64,000 nucleotides of DNA. It comes from Mallotus nudiflorus. Its lineage: Eukaryota > Streptophyta > Magnoliopsida > Malpighiales > Euphorbiaceae. The notes beneath the pieces were generated by a model. That model did no database searches and was not told where the DNA came from. It saw only the letters and a program-made list of their open reading frames with translations. Of this stretch, positions 10,965 to 21,600 are shown one piece after another; position 1 is the stretch's first letter; every line of letters starts with the position of its first letter. Made by a program: the position numbers and the translations under genes. The stretch spans positions 3,008,501-3,072,500 of the forward strand of contig CANTUR010000279.1 in the NCBI GenBank assembly GCA_947683625.1, read 5' to 3'.

Positions 10965-12346
10965 TGAAAAAGTCCAAGAGGGGGTGAATAAGACTATTTT
11001 TTTGTAACAATTGAAAGAATGTTGAGAAGGAAGAATGAAAAACACAAAGATTTAAGGAATTCAGATTCAACAATAATCCTACGTCTCCACCTAACTTATC
11101 CCTAAGTTAGGATTTTCAATTACTCACAATCTTATTCACAAGACTGAGATTACACAAGAGTTTTATGGATCACTCTTCCAACCTTACAACTTGAATTTTT
11201 AAGGCCCACTCAAAAATCAAATCCTAAGTGTTAAGTGTTTTAATGGACAACACTTAAACCCATTTCTTTAGAAATAAATCTCACTTCCCTTCTAATATAT
11301 TCTAAGATTTAAGATGAAGAGAAATGCTATTTCTAACTCACAACCAACTCTCACAAGAGTTTATAACAAAGAAATGAATTTATAAGAATTTAGAGAGTTT
11401 AATTGAATGCTTGAATGTATAAAATAAATGTATAAGTTTCCTCACCATGAAATGATCTTCAAATGTTGTATTCATACTCAAATAATCCAATTATAGTTAT
11501 TAGAGACAAAAAATGTATTTCCAACATAATCCAAGTCCATTTGAATGAAAATTTGGACTTTTGAGTTGCATTTATACTACTCCCGATTGGGATATTGTTA
11601 GTCCCAATTAGGATGCTTCAAAACTAGCCATTAGTAGCCATTTTAGTTTGAAATGCTCTAGTCCCAAGCACAATCCCAATCAGGGATACCCTGGTCTTGA
11701 GCAATGTCCCAATTGGGACATAGGTTCAGGATTAGTTCTGCCATTTTGATGAATTTTGCTCCTTCCTTGGTCCTAATTAGGACTACATTAGTCCTAATTA
11801 GGACTATGACATGAATTGCAATTTTGTATGCAATTTAGTTTTTTATTGAGTCAGTTCATAATAGTGCTTTGTGATGTCTTTTTGAGACTGAAGATAATTG
11901 AATCAACCTTATCTTTCTTCATAAAAGTTGTAGATAATTATCTTAGCTTTCCATATCACTTTGAATCACCTCAATTTAACCTCTGTGGCTTAAGATATTG
12001 TTGAGATATTGAGAGTTATGCAATCTAAAATAAAAGCTGCATATGTTGACTTTGACTCAAGATTTTCATACCCAAATGAGCTTAAATTTTGACAACTAAG
12101 CTCAATTTAAAAAGCTTAAGATGTCTACTTCAAAAGTGATGAAGATAATTTTCTTATTATAGAACTCTAAGGATGTTAAAAAGACTCCTTGAATCTCAGA
12201 GATCAAATTATCCCAAAAGACTACTGTATATCCAAAAATGTATATTTTTTGGTATATAATTCCTACACATTTAGTTGAAATCATTAAAATCAAAATTTTT
12301 TTATCAAAGTCCAAAATTATGAGTTTAATCATACAAATGATCAACA
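10965..12346 (-). repeat. Copia 5' LTR (1382 bp)
   Basis: On the minus strand it runs from TGTTGATCATTTG (12346) to GGACTTTTTCA (10965), with TG...CA ends, and is followed by the PBS. Its first ~120 bp are duplicated at 4363-4241. It contains a cluster of perfect palindromes at 11581-11805. Confidence 0.85.
11581..11805. repeat. Cluster of short palindromes in the copia LTR
   Basis: TGTCCCAATTGGGACA (11705-11720), GTCCTAATTAGGAC (11770-11783) and AGTCCTAATTAGGACT (11790-11805) are perfect palindromes. TCCCGATTGGGA (11581) and GTCCCAATTAGGA (11601) are near-perfect. Sirevirus LTRs are known for conserved palindromic motifs. Confidence 0.9.
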
Positions 12347-12591
12347 ATCTTTCCCATTTTGGCTTTGACAACCAATTTGAAAAGATAATAAATAATGTGT
12401 GTGAGTGTTAAAAATAAAGATATGAATAAGTATGAATTATATGGAATAGGTCCCCCTTTCAAATTAAATTGATACATTATATGAAAAATTTTCCTCCCCC
12501 TTAATATGTGCATAAAATTCAATAGAATACAACATGTATCTCGTATTAAAAATTGACATGGTGTATATAAGGGATAGCAAATTTTTCTAAT
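12347..12591 (-). repeat. Extra copy of copia 3' internal end upstream of the 5' LTR
   Basis: This matches 4364-4606 (PPT plus pre-PPT sequence) base for base over most of its length, ending at AAATTTTTCT. It is internal 3' sequence on the wrong side of a 5' LTR. See the finding on tandem structure. Confidence 0.8.
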
Positions 12592-13243
12592 AGAGTTTAT
12601 TCATACTCTGACTTAGAGGAAAGAAAATGTGGGTACCTATCTTTTTTGAATTTTTTGTTCTCTCATTGTAGGTGTTGCATTTCTTTAGCTAAATGTCCCT
12701 TTGTTTTCCTTTATCTAAAAGGAAGAATGTTTTCTTTTACTTGCTATATGAATATTCTCTTATGAATTTAGATTAGTAATTTATATATAATTTTATAGAT
12801 TTGAGACTAACCTTACTAAAATCTGCTTTCTATTTTTTTTAACTAGTTAATTAGATTTGGCATATTAAGATTCTTTATGTCATCGTCTTCTTCTTTTGTT
12901 CGCATTTCTTTTGGTTATCTTTCATTTTCCACTATTATGGCCAAGCTTCTTTTGAAATGATCAATGATGGGTTTTTGGCTTCAAATTGCATGCTTAATTA
13001 CTTTTGTTAGAAACCTCTGCCAATAATATATGTAAGGAAGTTAGGTTGTTTTAGTTGATACTAAAGAATTTTGAATGAATCTCTAATCCATATAATAAAT
13101 TTAGTCTGGTGCTATTGGGCACCACTGGGCACATACATGGGTGTTAATGTCTTCATAAAATGGAAACGGACACCATTTCACAAGAGTGCATATATAGTCT
13201 ATTTTTAAAACATTAAGGGTGTAATTGAACCTCAAAAGATCCC

Positions 13244-13287
<44 letters not shown>

Positions 13288-13564
13288 GGGATCTTTATCT
13301 TCTAGCATCACTAATAAGTACTTCTCCCTGGTCAAATCACAATTAATGCAGTGGCTCAAGATAAGTTTTCATTACAGTAATGGTGTTACATGCTTGACAT
13401 GAGGTCTTGGCCAAAATGAAGAAACACCAAAAGGGTAAGCGTGTAATTAAAAAAGATATGTCTGTAATTAAGTTGGAATAATTTTATAATAAATGAAAAT
13501 TAGAGGTATTTTTGTTCTAAACATTTAGAAGTGCTTTATTTTGTAAATTTTTTAAGTATATTTG
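12592..13564. other. Intergenic, no gene seen
   Basis: Moderately AT-rich sequence without a conserved frame. It contains a perfect palindrome at 13235-13296; otherwise I see nothing assignable. Confidence 0.5.
13235..13296. repeat. Perfect 62-bp palindrome with (TA)n core
   Basis: AAAGATCCCTTTAATA (13235-13250) and TATTAAAGGGATCTTT (13281-13296) are exact reverse complements joined by an alternating TA tract of 30 bp. The whole is self-complementary. Confidence 0.95.
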
Positions 13565-13740
13565 TGTTGGCGGTGGGGTTTAGTGCATGCTCAAAGTGTT
13601 TAGTGACCACAACTTTGTGTGCGCTTAAGGTCTATTAAGAAATATAACTTGGGCTTGAAGATTGGAGTTGGCATTGATGGCAAATTTTTTGTTGGCATTG
13701 GAGTTGGCTCTATGCTTGCCTTATTTTGTAAATTTAATAC
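13565..13740 (-). repeat. Fragment of a gypsy LTR 3' end, minus orientation
   Basis: TGTTGGCGGTGGGGTTTAGTGC is, reversed, the terminal part of the Tat-type LTR (compare 54570 and 57838). It continues through GTGTGCGCTTAAGG and CTTGGGCTTGAAG, matching the LTR's GGGCTTTAAGCCC-like terminal region. Confidence 0.6.
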
Positions 13741-13799
13741 ATGAGCATTGACAACATTAAATTTTCATTTTAAGGAATATTTATTTGAATTTTTGTTTG

Positions 13800-14810
13800 T
13801 TCAAAATCTGAGTATACTAACATGTTAAGGTGTTTTATTAACACCCTAGTGTGCAAATGTGATGTCTTATTGATGATGCATAACATTTGCACTTAATAGT
13901 CAGATTATTTGTTTTGGATTTTTTTTTTGTATTTTGTGGTTTTAGTTTTTTTTTTTTTTTTTGTGAATATATTGCATAAATGTATTTAATTAAATTTCAT
14001 AATTGCATGCTTTTTGAGTTAATAATTATTGTTCAGATTTTAGTTAAGTTAATAGATTGAATTTCTCTTCTTTAATTTTAACTAGTTAAACTCATAGGTT
14101 GATTGAAATTTGATGTTTTATTCACTCCAATGGAATTTAGCTATATATTTAATTTAATTTCAATTGATTTTTATATTATTACTTTGTGAACTAACTTTTT
14201 CTTTTCGTTGTAGGTTATTTCTTGCTTTAACCTAAATTTATTTCTTATGTTAAGTAGGGATTATTGTTGAATTTAAATATTTTCAGTTTTATTTTATTTT
14301 ATTCCTTTTATTTTTTATGCATCTCAAAAGAGTAGGAATATTTTCTCCTCCCTCCCTTTCTTTGCATGTGTTTTATTATTGTGAAAGAATGATGTGATGA
14401 ATGTTATGATCAAACCAAAATATACATGAAAATGGAATTAAATGCAAAATTGGACTTAATTGTAAAATTTAGAAAGTGTTTGAAGGAAACAACATTTTTT
14501 TATGTAAATAAAAAAATAATTTAATAATTAAAAAGTAATAAAACACAAAACACAATCAAAGGCTAACTGTAAGATTAGGTGGACATTCTAAAGTTTAAAC
14601 ATAATTTCTGAACCCAATCTCTTAGGAAAACTATTAGGGCTCTATGTGAGAACTATTTGTTGTAAAATATGTTCTAGATTTTACACAGGTGGCGATTCTA
14701 TCTTTAATCTAGGACTTTATAGCCTAGATTGTATTCCCTAATAGGCTTTAAGCCCACACAATGTTATTGTTACCATACACCAGGGCACGCATTAAACTTA
14801 GTTGCATACA
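13800..14810 (+). repeat. 3' half of a Tat-type gypsy LTR, plus orientation
   Basis: The last 260 bp match 3980-4240 and 50100-50364 in order: AAGATTAGGTGGACATTC, CTGAACCCAATCTC, CAGGTGGCGATTC, GGGCACGCATTAAAC, ending TTGCATACA. The upstream T-rich part resembles 49200-50050 of the solo LTR. The 5' half is missing. Confidence 0.7.
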
Positions 14811-15239
14811 CACACAGAGATAAATTTGTATTTAACCAATGGAATTACAACCATTAGATTGTTATTCATTTAATTATAGTCATTGATACATTTTATAAAT
14901 ATTATTACATGAAAATAATCAATGGTTGTAATTAAACATAAATAAATCCAATTGTTCTAATTTCATTTGTATAAATATTTGTACTATAGCAAAAGCCTAT
15001 ATATATATATATAGAAAAATTTGTTTTGTCATTACAAAATAGGGAAAGAATAACTAAGAAAAATGAAATCAATTAGTCATTTATTAAAATTTCACTTATT
15101 TTATTCAATGACCAAAATCGGACAAGAATATATAGCTTGGAGGCATAGAATAAAATTTTTTTTATTTGCGTCAAGCTTTTGTGGACTTATTCAAGACTTA
15201 CTCAACCTATTATTTAACTAAAAAATAAATAAGAGCTTT
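14811..15239. repeat. AT-rich spacer with a short foldback
   Basis: GGAATTACAACCATTAGATTG (about 14839) is partly inverted as ATCAATGGTTGTAATT (about 14918), giving a small imperfect foldback of about 150 bp that may be a MITE relic. No gene seen. Confidence 0.35.
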
Positions 15240-16286
15240 GAAAATGGGGGATATTACACTATACACCGTATTTAACCAAAATGCTTTCAATCTTAAGGTT
15301 TTTTTCTTTTTCAGGCTTATAGTTTTTCTTTTTTTTTTTTTCAATTTTATGTGATTCAACAAGAACTTTTTCTCATTTCTTTCTTTTTTATTTATTTTTT
15401 CTTTCTCTCCTTTTTTTTATTTACTTTTTTTTGTTTTTTTATTTTTATTTACTTTTTTCATTTGTTTTCATTTGTACAATATTTTTGTGATTGTTTTAGC
15501 GGTTATATTTGTTATTTATTGCTTCATATTTAAGTTTTATGAGATTGTTTTGTATAAATTGATTTTCTGATTGTTTTTATGCTTATTATTAGTTTTGTTG
15601 GTTTTATTTTCAGTTTTATGAGGTTGTTTTTCTAGTTGTTATAGCAATTGTTTTGCTTGGTTTATTTGTAGTTTTATGAGGGTTTTTTTTTTATTTCTTT
15701 GATGTTTTGGTTGGTTTATTTTCAATTTTATAAGGTTGTTTTATAGTAGTTTGTTTTTTATTGTTTTAACAGTTGCTTTGATTGAAAAATTTGTTGAAAG
15801 ATAATAATGTCCAAATGTTTTCAACTTACTCTCTACAAAAGTTTTTTTATTTTTTACTTTTTTTGCAGAGAGAAAGAAAGAGAAAGAAGTCAAGCTATTA
15901 AAAAAAAAATCCTTGTAACTCTTAGTTAATGGTCAACAAAATATAATAATATGTAAATGTGTGTACACTTCACTTTACTGCACTGATGAGGTTGAAGAAT
16001 AAGCAAATATCAAGACAATACAATTAAAAAAATCAAGAATACGAAAAGATTTATAGATAAAGAAAAATAAAAGAGATAAGTAAAGGAAGAAGGAAAAGTA
16101 AGACAATATGATTAAAAGAAAAAAATGAAAAGAGAGGAAAAGAAAAAAAAAACAAATGATTTGCAGATAATCGAATAAGGAAAAGAAAAGAGAGGAAGAA
16201 GGACAAGAAGAAGAATGAAATATCACATTTTTGAAAAAAAAAAATTCATAGTTAGTTTTGAAACATAATTTTAGTCAATCATATTT

Positions 16287-16339
<53 letters not shown>

Positions 16340-17760
16340 GGATCTTCACATACATAGACCAAAATGTAAAAAATTTATAAAAAATGTCGTTGACTATTAA
16401 ATCTTTCAAAATTAGTTTTTCAAAATTTTTTCTTTAAAAGTGGACGATTTTTCTTTTCTTCAAGTGATCTTAAACTTTCTCAACCTTTTTTTACTCTCTT
16501 TTATTTCTAAACTTTTTTTCTCAATATTTTTTAATGTTTTTAATTTTTTTCAAAGTCTGTTTTTTCTCATAGTATTTTTTTTCAACATTTTTTTCTTTCA
16601 ACATTTTTTTACTGTCTTTATTTTTTCGATGTTTTCTTTTTCTTTGAACGCTTTTTTTCTCTCTCTCTCACTCTTTATCAATTCAATTGTAGTTTTTTTA
16701 AAAAAAAAAAATTTTGAAACCAACAACTTCAATTAAAATATATATTTTTTTACTCTTTCTTTCTTCAACTGAATAATTCTAAACTAAATATTTTCAATTG
16801 TTGTAACAACAAGTAATAAAACATTTTTTTGCCTTTTTTGTTTTTAAAGAATAAGGGTTTTAGTTTTTTTTTTATTAATTTTATTTGTTTATTTACATGT
16901 CTAACAAGTTATTTGTTGTTTTTTTGGTTGGATATTGTTTTTTTGTTTGTTGTTTATTGTTCTTTAATTAAGGTTATAAATAAAATTTTTATTTTTATTA
17001 GTATTAATGATAAAAATAATAATTTTTTGATATATTTTATAATTTTTTATTTTTTTATGTTATTTTTTTTAAGAAAAACAACCAAAATCATCAAACGGAA
17101 ATAACTAAAAATGACAACTGAAACAATAAAAAAAAAATAAAAATAAACAAAAATTTGCAGTTGTTATTTTTGTTGATTGTTGTTTTTTTATTAGTTTTTC
17201 AATTTTTTCATTATTAATAATAAAATTAAGGCCATAAATATAATTTTTACTTTATTAGTATTAATGTAGAAAATAATAATTTTTTGATATATTTCATTTT
17301 TTTATTTTTGTTATTATTTTTTATTTTTAATAAAAATCAATCAAAAATTATAGTTGTTGATATTTGTTGTTTTTTTAATTTTTTTATTAGTAGTAATAAA
17401 ATTAAGGCCATAAATAAAATTTTTACTTTTATCACTATAAATAATAAAAATAATAATTTATTTGATATATTTCATAAATTTTTTATTGTTTTTATTAAAA
17501 AATAATTATTAACTACTATAGGTAACCATTAACTTCAATTAAAGATATTTTAAAAATAATAAATAGGTAAAAAAATTACAGAAAAAAATTTTTAAAAAAA
17601 AGAGAAAAATGAAAACAAAGAGGGAAAACCCCGAATTAAGGGAATGAAAACATGAAGGGAAAGGAAGCCAAAAATGGAAAGCGGAAAAACAAAACTGAAA
17701 AAAAAAATTGGTTAGGCCGTAAATGAAAAATATGGCCCTTTGACCGTCCACTTGTTGAAA
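15240..17760 (+). repeat. T-rich repeat family, copy 1
   Basis: Long T-rich sequence on the plus strand with recurring GGTTKRTTTATTTTCARTTTTATGAGG and GTTGTTTTGTAG phrases, then an A/G-rich block containing CCTTGTAACTCTTAGTTAATGG (15916). The same phrases in the same order occur in copy 2 (38440-41110), so this is one dispersed family. Three direct copies of an AT-rich unit (TAAAATTAAGGCCATAAATA) lie at about 16963, 17219 and 17397. A 46-bp (AT)n tract is at 16290-16335. Open frames here are low-complexity Phe/Leu strings and are not called. The class is unknown. Confidence 0.6.
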
Positions 17761-18091
17761 TTTCCTCTTTTTAAAATATTTATGAAAAAATCCCTTGAAA
17801 GTAAGAGCATCATTGGATTCGGCCCGTCCAGATTGTCGGTTATTCGAATAAATGTTGCAATTCGTGGGAATATAGTGTCTTATGGTTGTTATTGGTTAAT
17901 AAATAATCTATACAAAAGTCATTTGCTTTTAAATTATAAAATACTTAGAACAAATTGCCATATTGAGAGAATTTGACTTTATATGATTTCTACTGACATA
18001 ATAGAATAAGAAATTTGGAAGAAATCTATAAAATCTTTGACATGAAATTCCTTAAACAATGAATTTCGGAGGTAGAACTGTGTATCTTTAT
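17761..18091. other. Upstream intergenic sequence
   Basis: Non-repetitive sequence between the T-rich repeat and the promoter foldback; no gene or RNA seen. Confidence 0.4.
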
Positions 18092-18281
18092 AGTTTAATT
18101 TATTATATTATTTTATTTTTAATATTTAAAAAAATATTTATTTATTTATAATATTTGTAATAATTAATATTCATTAATATTTACTTCTAAATGAAATAAT
18201 ATATAATTTTATAAATATTAAAAATAAATAAATATTTTTTAAAATATTAAAAATAATATAGTGCAATAAAATAAATTAAAC
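18092..18281. repeat. AT-rich foldback (MITE-like) in the gene promoter
   Basis: GTTTAATTTATT (18092) pairs with AATAAATTAAAC (18270-18281), and the arms continue inward (TTTTAATATTTAAAAAAATA against TATTTTTTAAAATATTAAAA) around a short centre. The ~190-bp element ends about 190 bp upstream of the start codon. Confidence 0.75.
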
Positions 18282-18387
18282 AGTAAACTTCAAATTAGCC
18301 CAAAAAATTAAAAGGTATAGTGTTGGTCCTAATCAAAACCTTCTGGGTCAAATTAGCATTTATTTCAAAACTTAAACTATATATATG

Positions 18388-18398
18388 TATATATAAAA
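18388..18398 (+). promoter_or_regulatory. TATA box of the methyltransferase gene
   Basis: TATATATAAAA lies 70-80 bp upstream of the chosen ATG (18468), leaving room for a short 5' UTR starting near 18425. It is the best TATA match between the foldback and the ATG. Confidence 0.6.
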
Positions 18399-18467
18399 CG
18401 CAGCGAACAGCGCCACCAACGTCTGAGGTGTATCAGGGAGAAGGCTGCAAAATCATTGTGAGTGGAA

Positions 18468-18674
18468 ATGTACAGTTGTGGGAGTGCAACAGAAACCCTA
18501 CAATGGATAAACGCAATTATCGAATTCACAAAACCTTACAATTCAATCATAAATGCTCACGTCGTCAATTTCTTTACCCAAAAACTTTGGGAATCCATTG
18601 ATCAACAATGGATTCATTGTCTCCGCGATGAACCTCTTCAAAATCTTCTCCTCATTCCCTCTGGTACCTTTCAG
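18468..18674 (+). CDS. METTL25: Exon 1, residues 1-69
   Basis: Starts at the first ATG of the frame (an upstream in-frame GTG at 18462 is not a likely plant start) and ends ...PSGTFQ before GTAAAC. Confidence 0.88.
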
Positions 18675-21600
18675 GTAAACACTAACTGAATTTACTTTCG
18701 TCTTCGTTTTTCATTGTGTGTATAAATTCTCAGCTTTATGCATGTTATCGTTGTATTCAACTTGACTTTGATTTTATACCAGAAAAATCACTCAACTTCC
18801 ATTTTACTTTCTTTCTTGTCGATTTTCTTTATATTATTGACATGAAATCAATGTTCAACGTTTTTTCTGATTCGACATTTGTAATTTGAGTATTAAATTT
18901 GTGGATTTTATTTGCTAAGGACCACTGGCCTCTTTCTCTTAAAGAATTTGTTATGAATTTGAGGTCCCTAGCGTTTCCTCGAGAGCAGATGGACTTGGAA
19001 AAGGTATTCTTATGTCTTATTTTTTTTTAAAATTATTTTCATAGTTTTTGTTCCTTTCAGTTCTTTACATACTTCTTGTTTTTGATGCACTGCAAATTAT
19101 CAGAGTTTTCTGTTTTTTCATTTTAACCAATTTCTGTTTTATGAATTTGTTGCAGGTGTGGCCTGGACTGAACATCACATCGCTTAATAGTGTTCTTTCC
19201 CAAGGCATGAATATGAAGAAAAAACATGAAGTAATTTCTTTTTTAATTGGAGAATGATTCATATTTTCCTTTTATCTAATAGTTAAAAAAAATAATAATA
19301 AAAAAGAGCTTGTTTATTAAAAATAAGTTTATTATTTTCTTCTTTGTGATTTTCTTTCTCAATTTAGTAATGGAAGTGATTTGATGTGAGAAGGTAGAAG
19401 TTCTTTCTGCTGTTGTTTGTTCGATTGCAAATAGCGTGGGAGCTCAAACAATTGTTGATGTTGGTGCTGGCCAGGTATGTTCTCTTGTCAATCTTCTTCT
19501 TTTTTTTTTTAGTTCCCTGGAGGATGCAAGATTCTTGTTCTGATGACATATTATTTTGGTTGCTTTTTACACCTTTTTTTTCAGTTTTTGAATTTGTTGG
19601 CCATAATTTTCCGTATGTTCCATGTCATCTAATACACATTAGACATGGTGATCCTGACATCTGTACAGTAAAAAAGAAAATCTTGCATTACAGTGACATA
19701 CAGTGACTTTTTTTTTCTGTTGCATTACCATATTTGTGGGAAAAAGAATAATGTTAGGCTGCACAATTTTGACTGGAGACGACATCTTGTTTTACCATCC
19801 TTTTGAGCAAGGGAGTGAATTATGAACTTGAAACAAAATTCTTTATTGTCTGATGAATGAGAAATTGTCACTACTCAAGCTTCTTCTACATATGTAACAG
19901 AAATATCAAGTGGCTGTAAAATTTCTTGAACATAGTAGTTATATAGATTACTTACTTTAAAGCTGAATTTGTGTTTGCAGTGACTTTCTAGGATTCTAAA
20001 TCCTATTATAGTTGTTCAAGCATGCTAGATTTTATGTACCAATGGATTTTTCGTTGACTAAACAGAATGAGTCACCTTTAGGTTGGGCTTTTCCAAAGTA
20101 TATGTATGCACACATGCATGCAAATCTTTGGAATAGGAGATTTGTGCTATGACTCTTTCAATTAGAGAACCTTTTGGACCAATTAGTATTTCTTTCATAT
20201 CGGACTAGTTGGTTATTTTAATCATCTCTAAAATTTTTAAAACGATAACCAAAAGTTGAAATTTGTAAATTGGGCTTTCTTCAACTAGGTTTGAAAGTTT
20301 ATGGCTGTTGCTTTGGTTATTTTTCTTAGTCCTCTTTTACTCATTTGGTTTTTTTTTTTTTTTTAATCAATATTTATATGGTTTTTAGTTTTTGATCACT
20401 CATACTCTTACCTTCTTTGTATACCCTAAGACTAGCATACATGTTGTCTTACCATCTGCAACATGACATTGTAGCCTACCCACTCGTGCTCTTTGAGACA
20501 CTTTTAGACTCTTAACATTGAAACACTGCATTTATGTCCTATAAAGAACCCTCATCTAGATAAATCATCAGAGAAAATGTTTGTTTTTAGGTAGATACAT
20601 CATACTCAAGGTAACAATATTCAATGTATTGATTTGTATCTATATATGTTTGCTTGGCAACTTTGATCAAGTAACTTGAGTGATTACCAAAAGTTTGTGC
20701 TAAGGAGTGTACTTTGGCTATTACTAGGGCTAACCAATTTTTGACACAACCATTTAAATGATGGCATGTCATGAAGTTAAAAGGGTTTGGATTTGACATA
20801 AATGAGTTTGCATCATAAACTAGTTAATTTGTTTAATACACACAAAAAAAAACATGTTTAGAAAGGTTAAACCCGTCTAACCCATTTAAAACACGAAATA
20901 ATATATTTAATTAAATAGTATAATGTGTTAACATTCAATGCACAACTCAAATAGATACTTGTTAATACACTTAAATTGTATATTATATTATATTTAAATA
21001 GTATAAAAGTATAATTTTTATTTTTTATTAAAATATCATTTATTAAATTGTAATAGATAAAAAAATATTACTATTATTAGTGATTTTAATATTTTTATTT
21101 TGGATATTTTAGATTTTAAATGTGTTATAAATATATCATGATATGTCTAGATAAATTTTACACTATATAAATTAAACTGGTTACATGGGTCATTGTTGGT
21201 ATGGATGTACCCTAATGCCATTCATGTATGTGTATTGACATTGTATATTTAACTCTTTTGTTCAATAAATAATATTTGTTCAAAATAAAGTGTTTTTTAT
21301 TTGAATATTTACCCTTTAGTATTATGTTAAATGAGTTTATTATCAAAGATTAATACTATGAGTGACAAACTAGTTTACTGCATATACCATAAATGTTCAT
21401 AGTCGTTGGATTGATATACGAGTAGTGTTAATTGGTGGACTATCACCTTAATTTGTTTTCCTTTGATCGCTGTGTGACATCGATAGCAACAGGTAGTGAG
21501 TTTTATGCTTCTTGATATGAGATGTCAGAATAGACATGTGGATACTCATATGATGAGTGCATCCAACTATGACAAAAGATGTGTAATTATATGGAAATTC

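Larger units (their letters stand above)
4241..12591 (-). mobile_element. Degenerate Sirevirus-type Ty1/copia retrotransposon
   Basis: Minus-strand order is 5' LTR (12346-10965), PBS (10962-10951), gag, protease, integrase, RT, RNase H, AT-rich 3' region, PPT (about 4385-4364) and a truncated 3' LTR (4363-4241). The LTR start TGTTRATCA just after AAAAAGGGGAAGAT, the LTR end with CCCTCTTGGAC, the large size and the palindrome cluster in the LTR all fit Sireviruses. Every coding domain has in-frame stops, so the copy is dead. The 3' LTR is interrupted by the gypsy element on its left. An extra piece of internal sequence (12347-12591) lies upstream of the 5' LTR. Confidence 0.85.

Noticed and set aside
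15351..17505. Several Phe/Leu-rich frames that look like membrane proteins
   Set aside because: Low-complexity T-rich repeat, present again at 38.4-41.1 kb, no conserved motif.
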